A DNA stretch of 64,000 bases, from assembly GCF_024832785.1 (NCBI RefSeq), contig NZ_CP116615.1, positions 1,116,001-1,180,000 on the forward strand. The letters are read 5' to 3'. The position numbers were made by a program, and so were the translations under genes. The notes beneath the pieces were generated by a model. It saw only the letters and a program-made list of their open reading frames with translations, searched no databases and was not told the DNA's origin. Of this stretch, positions 17,845 to 27,757 are shown one piece after another; the stretch's first letter is position 1, and every line of letters starts with the position of its first letter. The stretch comes from Fontisphaera persica. GTDB taxonomy: Bacteria; Verrucomicrobiota; Verrucomicrobiia; Limisphaerales; Fontisphaeraceae.

Positions 17845-20800
17845 ATGAAGCTATTTTGTGGCATGATGAGGTCCGCCTTTTGGTGCGGCCTGGTGGGTGT
17901 GGTGACGGGCCTGGCCGTTTGGGCGCAAACGCCCCTGGTCATCAATGGCGTGACTGACAAGTCCACCTATAACAACAGCGTCACTTTTCGTGTTCTCTCT
18001 GAAACGGGTTACACCTATCAGGTATTGTTTAACGGCGTGCCGATTCCCACGGATGTGGACGTGGTGGTGACCAACATGGATTATCATGAATTGTGGGTCA
18101 GCCGTACCAACACCGCAACTTTTGTCGTGACCAATCGCCTCGTTCGTTTCATTGTTTTATCCACCCAACGTGGCAGTCCTGAGAAGGGGCTGCCCATGTG
18201 GACGCCCCTGCCGCCCATTCCCTCCACGGCAGCGGAGTGTGCCGGGGCGGGATTGGAGCTATGGCTGCCTTCGGTTTATCCGCAAGGGCTGCCCATACCG
18301 GTGGTGGCCAGGGTGACCGCTGCCGGGGACCGCGTGCGGCGTGTTAACGGTTGGGCTGCTGCGCCGGACTTTGAAACCACGCCGTTGCCAGTGATTCGCG
18401 GGCATGGCTCAGTTCTGCTGCCGCCCGCCACACAGGAGGGGACGTTGACTTTCGCTCCCAACCTGGCCGGGCTGGCCGCCACCCAAACGGTGGAGATTGA
18501 AGCGCAGACAGTTTGGACCCCTGTCAGCGGCACGCTTACCGGCGCGGTCCATTGGCCAGAAAACAGCCGCATCCATCTGACAGGGCATTTGAACATTGCC
18601 ACCAACGCAGTGCTGACGGTGGGAGCGGGCACGGTGATTCGTTTAAGTCCCCTGGTCACCATCACCAACGGCGGCTCGATGTTTTTGAACGGAACGGCAG
18701 AGCGTCCCATTGTCTTGACGGCCACGAATGTCGTGTGGCCGGAGGTGCCTGCCGGCGCTTGGGGTGGGTTTATTTTGCGCGGCACCAATGCCCAACTGAC
18801 AGCCAATTACACCATCATGGCAGGGGGGGGAGGAGCCACGAGCTTCAATTTTTCGCCGGGCGCCAGCCATCGCAGTGAACAAGCGGTCTTGTTGGTCCAT
18901 TCTGGTGCCCGGGCTTATTTAACCAATTGCGCCATTATTCACACGGCGGGACAAGTGGGCAATGGCTACAATTGCGAATTAATTGTGGAGCGCTGCCATT
19001 TTCAGCGTGCCATCACCGGGGGGGAATACTCCGGCAGCAGCAGTTACATCCTGATTAACAACAGCGCCGTGTTTGAATTTCCCAAGGACGACGGCGTGGT
19101 GGATGCCAATATTGCTGATGCGGATTACGACGGAGTTTACTTCACAGAAGGCACCCACATTTTGCAAAACAGCCTGTTTGGCTTTGCCAAGGACGACGCC
19201 ATTGATTCGGGCAGTGGCGGCGCCGGCACTATGTGGGTGAGCAATTGCTGGGTGGAATCCGCGCTGCACGAGGCGCATGCATGGTCCGGCGGAGGACGCC
19301 AAGCCTGGACGTATGACTCTGTGCTCATCAACAGCGGCCAGGGCATTGAGTGCGGATGGAGCACGGGCGAAAACAGTCCGCTGTGTTTTGCCGAGCGTTT
19401 GCTGACCACTGCCAACGGCGTGGGGGCGCGGGTGGGTGACAATTATGACTGGAGTTACAATGGCTTTCTATGGCTCACCAATTCGCTGATTCTCCATAAT
19501 TACCGGGATATCTTCCTTAAAACCTGGAATGGTGTGGGCAGCGGCCTTAACGCGGTTTCATGGGAAGACCGCGTGTCTCAGGTGGATTTTCAGAGCAACC
19601 TGGTGACCACGGTAGATGTCCGTTTCCCCGGCAACGCTCCATGGGACCCTGGATTGCATGCCGAGAGATTGGCGCACTTCATGACCACGCCGCCCGGCGC
19701 GCCGGTGGGTGTCGGGCTGGCCTTGCGCACCAATCGCCTTGCGCTTGCCAGCCTCTTCAATGGTGTGCCAGTGCGACTGAGCAGTTTTACCACCAACATC
19801 GTGAGGGTAAGTTACGCCTGGGTGAGCGGTAACACCGATTTATCCTCTGGACGTTTAACTTTTTTACCAGGTGAAACCGTCAAGCATGTTTTCCCGCACG
19901 ACTTCGATTTGGTCACAGTTACCAACCTGGCCTTGGAATTGCGGAATCCGGAGCAGGCTGAAATCACCGGCCTGGCCCGCGTGACCGCTGCAGGCGTGGT
20001 GTCTCGTCCTCAAGTATCGCTGGCGGTGGTGACCAATACGCTTTCCGCGTGGCGGCTGACGGAGGGGGTATTTGTGCAGCTTTCCTCGCCATCAGCCTTG
20101 CCGGTGACGCTTCATTATCAATTCACCGGCTCCAATGAGGTGGTGCAGGCGGGGACCGTGGTGTTGCCGCCTAATACGCTTCGTACCCGTCTATTTCTCA
20201 CTAATGCCCTTCCTTTTGACTATGATTTTCTGGAACTGACGGTGAGCGAGCCGGGCAATGCCACCTTGGTCGGCATTACCAACGTTGTCTATGCCCATAC
20301 CACGGTACCTTTGCGCATTGCGCTGCCATCGGCAGGACCCCTGCCTCTCGTTCAAATAACAAATGGGATTCCAATAACACTTAATGCGCCGGCAGGGCAG
20401 GGGGTGAGCGTGGATTTTTCCGTGGTGGGCAATCGCACGGGGGCCACCAATGGGACGTTGGCTTTTGTGCCGGGCGCCGTCAGTGCCCTGTTGCAGGCGC
20501 CCACCGTGCCCGTGGCCGACAATGATTTCGTGCTGGTGACCCTGGCCCGGCCAGTCCAGGCCAGCTTGAGCACGCCGGCGCAGGTGGTGTATGTGCGGAT
20601 GCCGGAGCGGCCGCCGCTGACCAACACGCTGTTGATTGCCCGGGGGAGCAACACGGTGTGGCGCTACTATGCGTTGTCGAACGCGCCGCCCACCAACTGG
20701 CATGCGCTGACCTTCAATGACAGTAGCTGGCCGACGGGGCGGGCGGAGTTGGGGTATGGGGATGGGGATGAGGTGACGGTGGTGCCGAACAACGGGCAGT

Positions 20801-21318
20801 TGACGACCTATTTTCGGCGGAGCTTTGTGGTGGCGGAGCCGGGGGCGTACACGAATTTGTTTTTGTGGCTGCTGCGGGATGACGGGGGGGTGGTGTATCT
20901 CAATGGGCGGGAGGTGTATCGGAGTCCGAATGTGCCGGCGGGGCCGGTGGGGCACACGACGACGACGGTCAGCGGGCAGAATGGGGAGAACACGGTGGAT
21001 ACGAATGTGGTGAGCGCGGGGGTGTTGGTGGCGGGGACGAATGTGGTGGCGGTTTCGATTCATCAGGCGGGGGCGACGAGTTCGGACATGAGTTTCAATT
21101 TTGAGCTGTGGGGGATAGCGGCGCCGCGGGTGCCGGAGCCGCTGCCGTTGTATTACGGGGTGGGGGGTGAGGGGCTGGTGTTGGCGTGGGGGGATGGGGA
21201 GTTTCGGCTGGTGCAGGCCACCAATGTGGCGGGGCCGTGGGTGACCAACAGCCTGCCCGGATGGTATCGGGCGGGATTCACCAACCCCGAATCTTACTTC
21301 CGCCTGGTGCGGCCATGA
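17845..21318 (+). CDS. large secreted beta-helix surface protein
   Basis: A 1157-residue exported protein. The ATG at 17845 gives a signal peptide ending near VWAQ; the frame is open to a TTG at 17809 but that start would bury the signal. Residues about 220-600 resemble a right-handed parallel beta-helix, with many Asn-rich turns and buried hydrophobics. Residues about 610-910 hold repeated Calx-beta-like or Ig-like modules separated by Thr-Asn linkers. The last 220 residues hold a lectin-like module (RDDGGVVYLNGREVYRSP) ending in YFRLVRP. It may bind or cleave polysaccharide at the cell surface. The C-terminal module has markedly different base composition (see findings). No catalytic motif is certain. 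Confidence 0.75.
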   Translation: MKLFCGMMRSAFWCGLVGVVTGLAVWAQTPLVINGVTDKSTYNNSVTFRVLSETGYTYQVLFNGVPIPTDVDVVVTNMDYHELWVSRTNTATFVVTNRLVRFIVLSTQRGSPEKGLPMWTPLPPIPSTAAECAGAGLELWLPSVYPQGLPIPVVARVTAAGDRVRRVNGWAAAPDFETTPLPVIRGHGSVLLPPATQEGTLTFAPNLAGLAATQTVEIEAQTVWTPVSGTLTGAVHWPENSRIHLTGHLNIATNAVLTVGAGTVIRLSPLVTITNGGSMFLNGTAERPIVLTATNVVWPEVPAGAWGGFILRGTNAQLTANYTIMAGGGGATSFNFSPGASHRSEQAVLLVHSGARAYLTNCAIIHTAGQVGNGYNCELIVERCHFQRAITGGEYSGSSSYILINNSAVFEFPKDDGVVDANIADADYDGVYFTEGTHILQNSLFGFAKDDAIDSGSGGAGTMWVSNCWVESALHEAHAWSGGGRQAWTYDSVLINSGQGIECGWSTGENSPLCFAERLLTTANGVGARVGDNYDWSYNGFLWLTNSLILHNYRDIFLKTWNGVGSGLNAVSWEDRVSQVDFQSNLVTTVDVRFPGNAPWDPGLHAERLAHFMTTPPGAPVGVGLALRTNRLALASLFNGVPVRLSSFTTNIVRVSYAWVSGNTDLSSGRLTFLPGETVKHVFPHDFDLVTVTNLALELRNPEQAEITGLARVTAAGVVSRPQVSLAVVTNTLSAWRLTEGVFVQLSSPSALPVTLHYQFTGSNEVVQAGTVVLPPNTLRTRLFLTNALPFDYDFLELTVSEPGNATLVGITNVVYAHTTVPLRIALPSAGPLPLVQITNGIPITLNAPAGQGVSVDFSVVGNRTGATNGTLAFVPGAVSALLQAPTVPVADNDFVLVTLARPVQASLSTPAQVVYVRMPERPPLTNTLLIARGSNTVWRYYALSNAPPTNWHALTFNDSSWPTGRAELGYGDGDEVTVVPNNGQLTTYFRRSFVVAEPGAYTNLFLWLLRDDGGVVYLNGREVYRSPNVPAGPVGHTTTTVSGQNGENTVDTNVVSAGVLVAGTNVVAVSIHQAGATSSDMSFNFELWGIAAPRVPEPLPLYYGVGGEGLVLAWGDGEFRLVQATNVAGPWVTNSLPGWYRAGFTNPESYFRLVRP

Positions 21319-21344
21319 GCTGGAGCCGGGCAGGCTAATAATGT

Positions 21345-22808
21345 TTATTGGGTGCGCGGCGGCGGTGGGCTTGCTGGAGCAGTCCACTTGAAGGGGTAGG
21401 TGTCAGGCACAACGCGGGCGTCGGTGGTGAAAACAAAGGGCAGGGCAACGCCGCTCGGAAACTTTAATTCCACAAAGTAAGCCGTCCAACCCTCGGCAGG
21501 TTTGGGTACGCGGACGGAGTAGCTTCCCGGCCGGGTGGGCGAGAGGGTGGTGCTGGTCCAGGCGGGTCCCAGCGATTCCAGGCGGAAATCACGCGCCTTG
21601 GGATTGGTGGCCGTCCAAAGCTTGACTTCGGTGGGCTGGGATTTGCAGGTCAGTTCCAGTTGGCCGGGTTCGCCATGTTTCCACTCAAATTCCGGCAGAG
21701 GCCGTTGATTAAGCAGGGCTTCGTAAAAAGCCAGGAGACTCATCCAACCATCGGTGCCGCGCAGGCTGTGGTCGGCGTTGGGAATTGTGCGCAAATATTT
21801 GGGACCAGGCAGGGCGTCGAAATAGTAGCGGGCGGAATCCACGGGAAAGAATTGATCGCCTGCCGCAGTGACGATGAACTTGGGCAGCGTGTAGCGCGCA
21901 CGATATTCGTAAGGGTCTTCAATCCGCATAAGCTGCCGACATTGCGGGGTGTCCATCCAATCGGGTATGCGCTCATAGGTATAATTGCCCACCGCAGGGG
22001 CGAAGAAGCCATAGGCGGCATAATGGGCCTTCAAAGAGGGTACAACATTCAGCACGTCAATGACCACGGGCATGATGCCGGTGACGCGGGGGTCCACGGC
22101 GCCGGCGGCCCAGGTCGTCCAGCCGCGCTTGGAAGCTCCCGCCACCACGAAATGCCGGATGGTGCGCTGCCCACCTTGGGCGGTCGCACAAAAGGCGGTA
22201 ATCGTGTCCATGGCGCGCACCGCGGCTTTGGTCATGGGCAGGCGGGCTGGCCAGCGTTCGTCGCCCGTGCGAAGGAATTTGTCCCACGTGTAGGCAATAA
22301 GCGCATCCTCGCTCATGCGATTGGTGCGGTCGGCGAAAACGAGGGGTTGGTTGGGCACGTTGCTCAGATTAGCAACCACCGAGCGCGTGGTACTGGCCAA
22401 AAGCAGGGCATTGGCATCAGGTTTGGTGGGGGCAGGCCGATCGTTGGAGCCTCCGCCAATCAATAACAGCGCCGTTTGGTGAGTGGCGTTGGAGGGGATG
22501 GTAAGGGTCAACCAGTGCCGCCATAGCGTGCGGTTGACTTCCTGTGGCGTCAGCCAAGACTGGCTGGTTAGCTCTATGACCACCACCTTGGCCTGGTCGG
22601 CCGTAAAGGTATTGACCACCTGCCATTGGTAATTGGTATCGGGGGAGGCCACGTAACGATCCAGCGCTGTGGGGGGAGTGGCCCGCACCCTTTCTTCAGC
22701 AGCCGTGGCCGCCATGGCACAAATACCGGCGGCAGTCCAAAGCATCAACGTGTTGCTGGCTGTGATGAGAAAACCAGCCCGGCGTTTCATCAATGGTAGA
22801 ATGTTCAT
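21345..22808 (-). CDS. PhoPQ-activated pathogenicity-related protein (PqaA-like)
   Basis: A 487-residue exported alpha/beta-hydrolase-like protein of the PhoPQ-related family first known from Salmonella PqaA. The signal peptide spans about residues 1-37. Family segments include TPPTALDRYVASPDTNYQWQ, the nucleophile-type turn VVAGASKRGWTTW, AVDPRVTGIMPVVID, and TAAGDQFFPVDSARYYFD with the probable acid. A His follows in NADHSL. Such proteins are common in Planctomycetes and Verrucomicrobia and are presumed hydrolases; the substrate is not known. Convergent with the beta-helix gene, 26 bases apart. Confidence 0.88.
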   Translation of the reverse strand: MNILPLMKRRAGFLITASNTLMLWTAAGICAMAATAAEERVRATPPTALDRYVASPDTNYQWQVVNTFTADQAKVVVIELTSQSWLTPQEVNRTLWRHWLTLTIPSNATHQTALLLIGGGSNDRPAPTKPDANALLLASTTRSVVANLSNVPNQPLVFADRTNRMSEDALIAYTWDKFLRTGDERWPARLPMTKAAVRAMDTITAFCATAQGGQRTIRHFVVAGASKRGWTTWAAGAVDPRVTGIMPVVIDVLNVVPSLKAHYAAYGFFAPAVGNYTYERIPDWMDTPQCRQLMRIEDPYEYRARYTLPKFIVTAAGDQFFPVDSARYYFDALPGPKYLRTIPNADHSLRGTDGWMSLLAFYEALLNQRPLPEFEWKHGEPGQLELTCKSQPTEVKLWTATNPKARDFRLESLGPAWTSTTLSPTRPGSYSVRVPKPAEGWTAYFVELKFPSGVALPFVFTTDARVVPDTYPFKWTAPASPPPPRTQ

Positions 22809-22827
22809 GGATGGAAGAAAAACAAGC

Positions 22828-23940
22828 TCATGAGGGCGGAGGGGTCAACCATAAATCCACTGGTTTATTTACTTTGGGTTGGAAGGGCAGGGAAATGGGA
22901 CGCCCCAAACCCGCCGAGGCGTACGCGGCGAGCAACAATTCGAGGACTGCTTTGCCATCTTCACCGGTGACCAGGGGCGTGGTTCCCTGTTGGACGCATT
23001 GAATGAAATGCCGCAGCTCTTGCGGGTAGCCCTGGTTGAAAGCCTCCTCGCAAATGGTGAACGTCCAACCTTGGGTGGTGCCCGCTTTTTCCAGGGCGTA
23101 ACCGTAACCTTTTTCGCTGTAAGTCAGCGCCGAATTGCCGATGAATAAATCGGCATAGACCACGCCGCCATCGCCATAGACCTCCACCCGGTCATCCATG
23201 CCGCCCGGTTTGGCCCAACTGTTTTCGACGACACCCAGCACGCCGTTGGCAAAAGTCACAATGACCACGGAGTTTTCCTCCCCGCGGGTTCTTTGGGCAT
23301 GGCGCAGACCGGTTTGCAAGTGCGCGCTGACACTTACCGGTTGCGTTTGACGGCCAAGCATCCAGCGAAACCAGGCCAGGCCATGGCAGCCCATATCCAT
23401 CAACACCCCGCCGCCGGATTGCTCCACATCATAAAACCAAGGTGAATGGGGGCCGGAGTGTTTCTCGCATTGGCGCAGTTGAAAAATGCGTCCTAACGCC
23501 CCCTCCTGCACCAGTTGCCGCACCCTTTCGTATTTGGGGGCAAAGCATAATTCTTCCGCATACATTAACAGGCGGCCGGCCTGGCGGCAGGCGGCAATCA
23601 TGGCATCCGCCTCTTCCAGGCTCATGCAGAGCGGCTTTTCCACAATGACATGCTTGCCTGCCCGTGCGGCAGTGAGCACCGCCTGGCAGTGCAGAAAATT
23701 GGGAAGGCAGACGTCCACCACATCCGCCCCTGCTTCATGAATGGCCCGCTCCAAATCATCGTACCAAAAGGCAATGTGATGGCGCCGGGCAAAGGCTTCG
23801 GCTTTGACTGGGTCGCGCGCATATACCGCAATAACCTCAGCCTCTGGCACGAATCGGTGGAAACTTTCTGCGTGAATATCGGCGATAAATCCAGCTCCTA
23901 AAATTACGACCTTGGTTTTGTTTTGATGGTTTGCTGGCAT
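22828..23940 (-). CDS. Gfo/Idh/MocA family oxidoreductase
   Basis: A 370-residue cytoplasmic NAD(P)-dependent dehydrogenase. The Rossmann motif VVILGAGFIADIHAESF opens the protein; EKPLCMSLEEADAMI contains the conserved EKP signature. A C-terminal alpha/beta domain forms the substrate pocket and likely dimer face. It lies 19 bases upstream (in transcription order) of the PqaA-like gene and 106 bases downstream of another, Tat-exported family member, so the three may be expressed together. Substrate unknown, probably a sugar or inositol derivative. Confidence 0.9.
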   Translation of the reverse strand: MPANHQNKTKVVILGAGFIADIHAESFHRFVPEAEVIAVYARDPVKAEAFARRHHIAFWYDDLERAIHEAGADVVDVCLPNFLHCQAVLTAARAGKHVIVEKPLCMSLEEADAMIAACRQAGRLLMYAEELCFAPKYERVRQLVQEGALGRIFQLRQCEKHSGPHSPWFYDVEQSGGGVLMDMGCHGLAWFRWMLGRQTQPVSVSAHLQTGLRHAQRTRGEENSVVIVTFANGVLGVVENSWAKPGGMDDRVEVYGDGGVVYADLFIGNSALTYSEKGYGYALEKAGTTQGWTFTICEEAFNQGYPQELRHFIQCVQQGTTPLVTGEDGKAVLELLLAAYASAGLGRPISLPFQPKVNKPVDLWLTPPPS

Positions 23941-24046
23941 GAGCAGGAGATTAAGAAGGATAAACCCGGCAAAGCAAGCCCGGTGTTGAAAGAGCGGTGC
24001 CTACAATGCCAGGGGTGCTGGGCCGGGCGAGCCAGCCATTATGCTC

Positions 24047-25408
24047 TTATGCCAGGCCCCGCCGTGGAAGATATTGGGAGGGGAATCGCCACGGCGGGCG
24101 ATACTGGGGAATGGCCAGGCGCGCAGCCTCCGTGTCGCCGACAATTCTTTCTGTTTCCGGGTCGAAACGAATCATGCGGCCCACGCGCAGGGATAAATTG
24201 GCCAGTGTTAAAGCCAAATCCACCTTATAATGATAAAACACACTGCAACTTGGTTGCCGTCGGGTGCGTATGCATTCAAGCCATTCCCGCTCGTGCCCCG
24301 GCGATGGTTCCAAATCCTCGTACGGCGGCTGGGTCAAGTCGGTTAAATATTTGCCCTCCGGCAGCACCTCGCATTTGGTGTAGCTGGCCATTAAAGTGCC
24401 ATTGAGTCCATGGAAATAAATTCCCAGGCGTCTGGCTGGCTCGCCACGGCCGAAATCCCAGGCAAAACTATTACAGAGGCTCATCATCCACGTCATGGTC
24501 ATGCCCGGATACTGCCACACTACCTCTTGAGTATCAGGCGCATCGCCGTCCCCGCGGATAATGAACCGGCCGCCCGTGGAATACGTGCGCAACGGCGCCC
24601 CCAAATTGAGAGCCCACACCGGCAAATCCACGATGTGGGGCGCCATTCCCGGCGTCCAGCCTCCGGAATAATCCCAGAATGAACAATGGTGATATGAATC
24701 CGTGTACAACAGCCGGTTGAACGGGATAAGCGGCGCCGGGCCGCACCATAGATTCCAGTCCAGGCCGGCGGGTGGTTCTTCCACGGGCGCGTAACCAATG
24801 CCTTCCGGCCCCTGGTTCATCACGTTAAAGGTGCGTACCACACTGACCGGTCCCAGTTTGCCCGAGCGAATCCAGGCGACCACGCGCCGGTAATTTGCGC
24901 CGGCATGTATTTGCGTGCCAATCTGGCTGATGCGGTTATGCCGCTGGACCGCGTTGCGGATGGCCAGCGTTTCCCCTGGATAAAGCGACATGGGCTTCTG
25001 TAGATAAATGTCCTTGCCCGCTTCCACCGCATGGATGGCCATTAAACAATGCCAATGGGGAGGGCTGGCGATAATGACCGCATCCACGTCTCGAGATGCC
25101 AGCAAATCCTGGTAATGCGCATAACCTTTGGCTGTCGGCGCGTACTTGGCCACCATTGCCTCGCGTCGTTGCGGCGAAACATCGCAAATGGCGGTGACCA
25201 CCACATCCGGGGCCTGGGCGCAATTCGCCAGATTGGAGGCTCCCATCCCGTTCACGCCGATGGCGCCCAGTTGAATTCGTTCGCTGGGCGGCGTTTGCCC
25301 TGCAAGCCCCAGCACATGGGAGGGTATGAGCAGAGGCATTGCCACGGTGGCTGTTGCAGCTCGTAAAAATTGACGACGGGTGGAGATTGGGCCGGCTCTT
25401 TTCATCAT
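24047..25408 (-). CDS. Tat-exported Gfo/Idh/MocA family oxidoreductase
   Basis: A 453-residue oxidoreductase with a twin-arginine signal (STRRQFLRAATATVAM) ending near residue 35. The Rossmann fold follows with IQLGAIGVNGMGASNL and the family signature appears as QKPMSLYPGETLA, with Gln replacing Glu of EKP, common in this exported clade. Tat export implies that cofactor is bound before transport. The C-terminus has the IRTRRQPSCSVFYHYK segment frequent in these verrucomicrobial/planctomycetal paralogues. First gene of a probable three-gene leftward group with 22828 and 21345. Substrate not known, presumed glycan-derived. Confidence 0.88.
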   Translation of the reverse strand: MMKRAGPISTRRQFLRAATATVAMPLLIPSHVLGLAGQTPPSERIQLGAIGVNGMGASNLANCAQAPDVVVTAICDVSPQRREAMVAKYAPTAKGYAHYQDLLASRDVDAVIIASPPHWHCLMAIHAVEAGKDIYLQKPMSLYPGETLAIRNAVQRHNRISQIGTQIHAGANYRRVVAWIRSGKLGPVSVVRTFNVMNQGPEGIGYAPVEEPPAGLDWNLWCGPAPLIPFNRLLYTDSYHHCSFWDYSGGWTPGMAPHIVDLPVWALNLGAPLRTYSTGGRFIIRGDGDAPDTQEVVWQYPGMTMTWMMSLCNSFAWDFGRGEPARRLGIYFHGLNGTLMASYTKCEVLPEGKYLTDLTQPPYEDLEPSPGHEREWLECIRTRRQPSCSVFYHYKVDLALTLANLSLRVGRMIRFDPETERIVGDTEAARLAIPQYRPPWRFPSQYLPRRGLA

Positions 25409-25514
25409 GGTTTCGTTTTTATTATGGTTCGACCCGACTTGAAAAACAAGGGGGTTTGCTGTGCGCTCTCAAAATCAAAAGCACCTGTTTGCAAGCCGCG
25501 TCATCACTTTGCAT

Positions 25515-26669
25515 TCATTTATTGGCCAAGACTTCTTGAATTGCAGAAACATATTTGTGCACGGTCACTTCCCAAGAAAACTCTTGGACGGTGGCGGCAA
25601 CGCTCTCGCGCGCTGGCGGGTTGGTCCAAATTTCCAACAAGGCCGCAGCCAGCGCTGCCGCATCGCCGGCAGGCACCAGCCTGCCAGCAGTGGGTGGTTT
25701 CAAGATTTCGGGGACTCCGCCCACAGCAGTGGAGACTACGGGCAGGCCGCTTGCCAGGGCTTCCAAAATCACATTGGGCGTTCCCTCGGCTTCGCTGGTC
25801 AGGCATAGCGCATCGGCAGCACGCATGAAATCGGCGGTGTCCGCTTCTGCGCGACGCCCGGCCAGAATAAGCGGCACGCGCCAATGGCGGGCCCGTTCAG
25901 CAATGGCCGGGCCGAGCGGGCCATTGCCGACCATGACCAGATAAAAGGGGTCTGCCAGGCGGCGCTGCACCAGCCGGGCGGCCTCAACGGCGAGCAAGGG
26001 ATTTTTTACCGGAAGAAAGTTGCCCACCCACAACAAGATGCGGGCATCGCGGGTGAGGGCCAGGCGCTGGCGCGCGGCTCTGCCATCGCCGGGATGAAAC
26101 ACCTTGGTGTCCACGCCATTGTAGATGACGCGCAACTGCTGCGGGGGAAAACCCGCTGCTTGCAAGGCTTTCGCCAGATTATGGCTGCGCGCAATGATGA
26201 GGGGACAGTGCACGAGGTGCGTTTGTATCAAGCGGCGGCGCACCGGGTGTTGCAGGTATTGATGCACATCGGAGCCTTGCGCAATGGCCACTACTGGCAC
26301 TCCCAAGGCACTTGCGAGGGGTTGAATAGCGCAGGCATCGGGATATAACCAGGAGGCCAATACTCCATCAAAGCGCCAGCGCCGGTACAATTGTTGGATA
26401 TAAGGCCGCAGGCAGTAACGCATCAAGCTGGGATTCCAACGGCTGCCCCATTTGGGCAAATACCAGGCAGGAGGGTAGATGGGCTGCACGGCTTCATCTT
26501 CCGGGAGAGCGCGGCGGCGATGTCCGGGAAAGCCGGGCCAGACCGGCCGCGGAGAGATGACCCGCAATTGCCAAACCGATTGCAGACGACGTACCAACCG
26601 CGCATTGGGCAAGCCACGTCCAGGCTCGGCGTGGTCGGGATATAAATTTGAGAAGAACAACCATTTCAT
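25515..26669 (-). CDS. glycosyltransferase family 4 protein (polysaccharide cluster)
   Basis: A 384-residue GT-B enzyme. The N-terminus MKWLFFSNLYPDHAEPGRG is typical of GT4 enzymes acting on exopolysaccharides. The donor-site motif EGTPNVILEALASGLPVVST carries the conserved catalytic-site acidic residues. Its start overlaps the stop of the upstream deacetylase-like gene by four bases, so the two are translationally coupled. It is the last gene of a leftward cluster including a GT2 enzyme and an O-antigen-ligase-like protein, which points to assembly of a surface polysaccharide. Confidence 0.9.
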   Translation of the reverse strand: MKWLFFSNLYPDHAEPGRGLPNARLVRRLQSVWQLRVISPRPVWPGFPGHRRRALPEDEAVQPIYPPAWYLPKWGSRWNPSLMRYCLRPYIQQLYRRWRFDGVLASWLYPDACAIQPLASALGVPVVAIAQGSDVHQYLQHPVRRRLIQTHLVHCPLIIARSHNLAKALQAAGFPPQQLRVIYNGVDTKVFHPGDGRAARQRLALTRDARILLWVGNFLPVKNPLLAVEAARLVQRRLADPFYLVMVGNGPLGPAIAERARHWRVPLILAGRRAEADTADFMRAADALCLTSEAEGTPNVILEALASGLPVVSTAVGGVPEILKPPTAGRLVPAGDAAALAAALLEIWTNPPARESVAATVQEFSWEVTVHKYVSAIQEVLANK

Positions 26670-27757
26670 GCGAGAGCGGGGGGCGGCGGATAACGGTAGT
26701 TGCGATAATCACCGGGGTTGCCCGTGCAACCGGCCTCGGCAGCGTGGATGATGTTCACCAACTCACGGGCGGTGACGTAATGAAGTTGCCATGCGCCGGC
26801 TTGGGCGCGGTCGCGAAGCAACCGGTGAAACGCGCGCATCGGCTCACCCAGCAGCATTTGGTAATTGCGGGGAATGCCGCCATGGGTGTGCAGTTTGACG
26901 ATGCCCCATTCAGGCCGTCCCTGCACGTGAATCCACAAGCGCTCCCAAATATGCAGGCGATGCGGTTGCGGCGGGTTGGCTCCCGTCAGGTCGCCATTTT
27001 CCAGCCGTGGTAAAATGCCCCACTTGCGCCATGCCCAGTTCAGCCCCAACGGCCCTTGGACCAACAACAACTCACCGGGGCGAGGGCGGCTGGCAGCTCC
27101 AGGTTTTACCGTGACAGGTTCGCCGTGGTCAAATGCCCTGGGGCGGCCATTGCTGGCAGCGTAATAGATTTGGTTGACGATGCGGCATTGCGTGGGACTG
27201 GGCGCAGAGGGCATGGTGAAGTCCGCGTAGCAACCCGAGGCGCGCAGCACCGCCAATTCGTCCATCACTCCGCAGTGACGGCCATAGGGATGCGAATGGT
27301 CAAGCGCCCAATCGCCATGGATGAAACCAAAGCGGATGGCACCGCTCTCCTCCTGAGTGAGCCAGCCATGCTCGCGCAGTTGGGCTTTGCCCAGTTCCAA
27401 TTTTTTTCGCAATCCCTCTGCGGTGTCGCGGTCATGGTGAAGGTGGATTTCGATTTCCGCACCACACTGCTGGCAAAGGCGGGAAAGGCGCTCCAGCAAG
27501 GAGGCATCGTATTGCTCAACAGGGTAAAAAAAGGTGTGTCGTGGCTTAATGCCGTCGTCGTCGGCAAAATCTTGAATGGATGCGGGAAACCTATTTTCCC
27601 AGTCCCGCAAGCGCTCATGGGCACCGGCGGCATCAGTGTCGTGGCGCAGCTCGAAATGGTCACACACGCAGAGCAATAGATGACGCAGGCCCGCCACGCG
27701 GGGAGGAGGGGGGTGGCAAAGGCAGGGCAGGAGCCATTTATCCAGCGCTTTGAACAT
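26666..27757 (-). CDS. polysaccharide deacetylase-like protein
   Basis: A 363-residue protein without a signal. The start at 27757 (MFKALDKWLLP) is preferred: it overlaps the upstream GT2 gene by 20 bases, whereas an ATG at 27802 overlaps by 65. The pattern resembles cluster-associated polysaccharide deacetylase-like proteins: LLCVCDHFELRHD (Asp and His candidates for metal binding), TFFYPVEQYDASLLERL, EIEIHLHHDRDTAEGL and a late IVKLHTHGG. Such proteins remove N-acetyl groups from glycans, but activity here is inferred from pattern and neighbourhood. It is coupled to the GT4 gene downstream. Confidence 0.65.
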   Translation of the reverse strand: MFKALDKWLLPCLCHPPPPRVAGLRHLLLCVCDHFELRHDTDAAGAHERLRDWENRFPASIQDFADDDGIKPRHTFFYPVEQYDASLLERLSRLCQQCGAEIEIHLHHDRDTAEGLRKKLELGKAQLREHGWLTQEESGAIRFGFIHGDWALDHSHPYGRHCGVMDELAVLRASGCYADFTMPSAPSPTQCRIVNQIYYAASNGRPRAFDHGEPVTVKPGAASRPRPGELLLVQGPLGLNWAWRKWGILPRLENGDLTGANPPQPHRLHIWERLWIHVQGRPEWGIVKLHTHGGIPRNYQMLLGEPMRAFHRLLRDRAQAGAWQLHYVTARELVNIIHAAEAGCTGNPGDYRNYRYPPPPALA

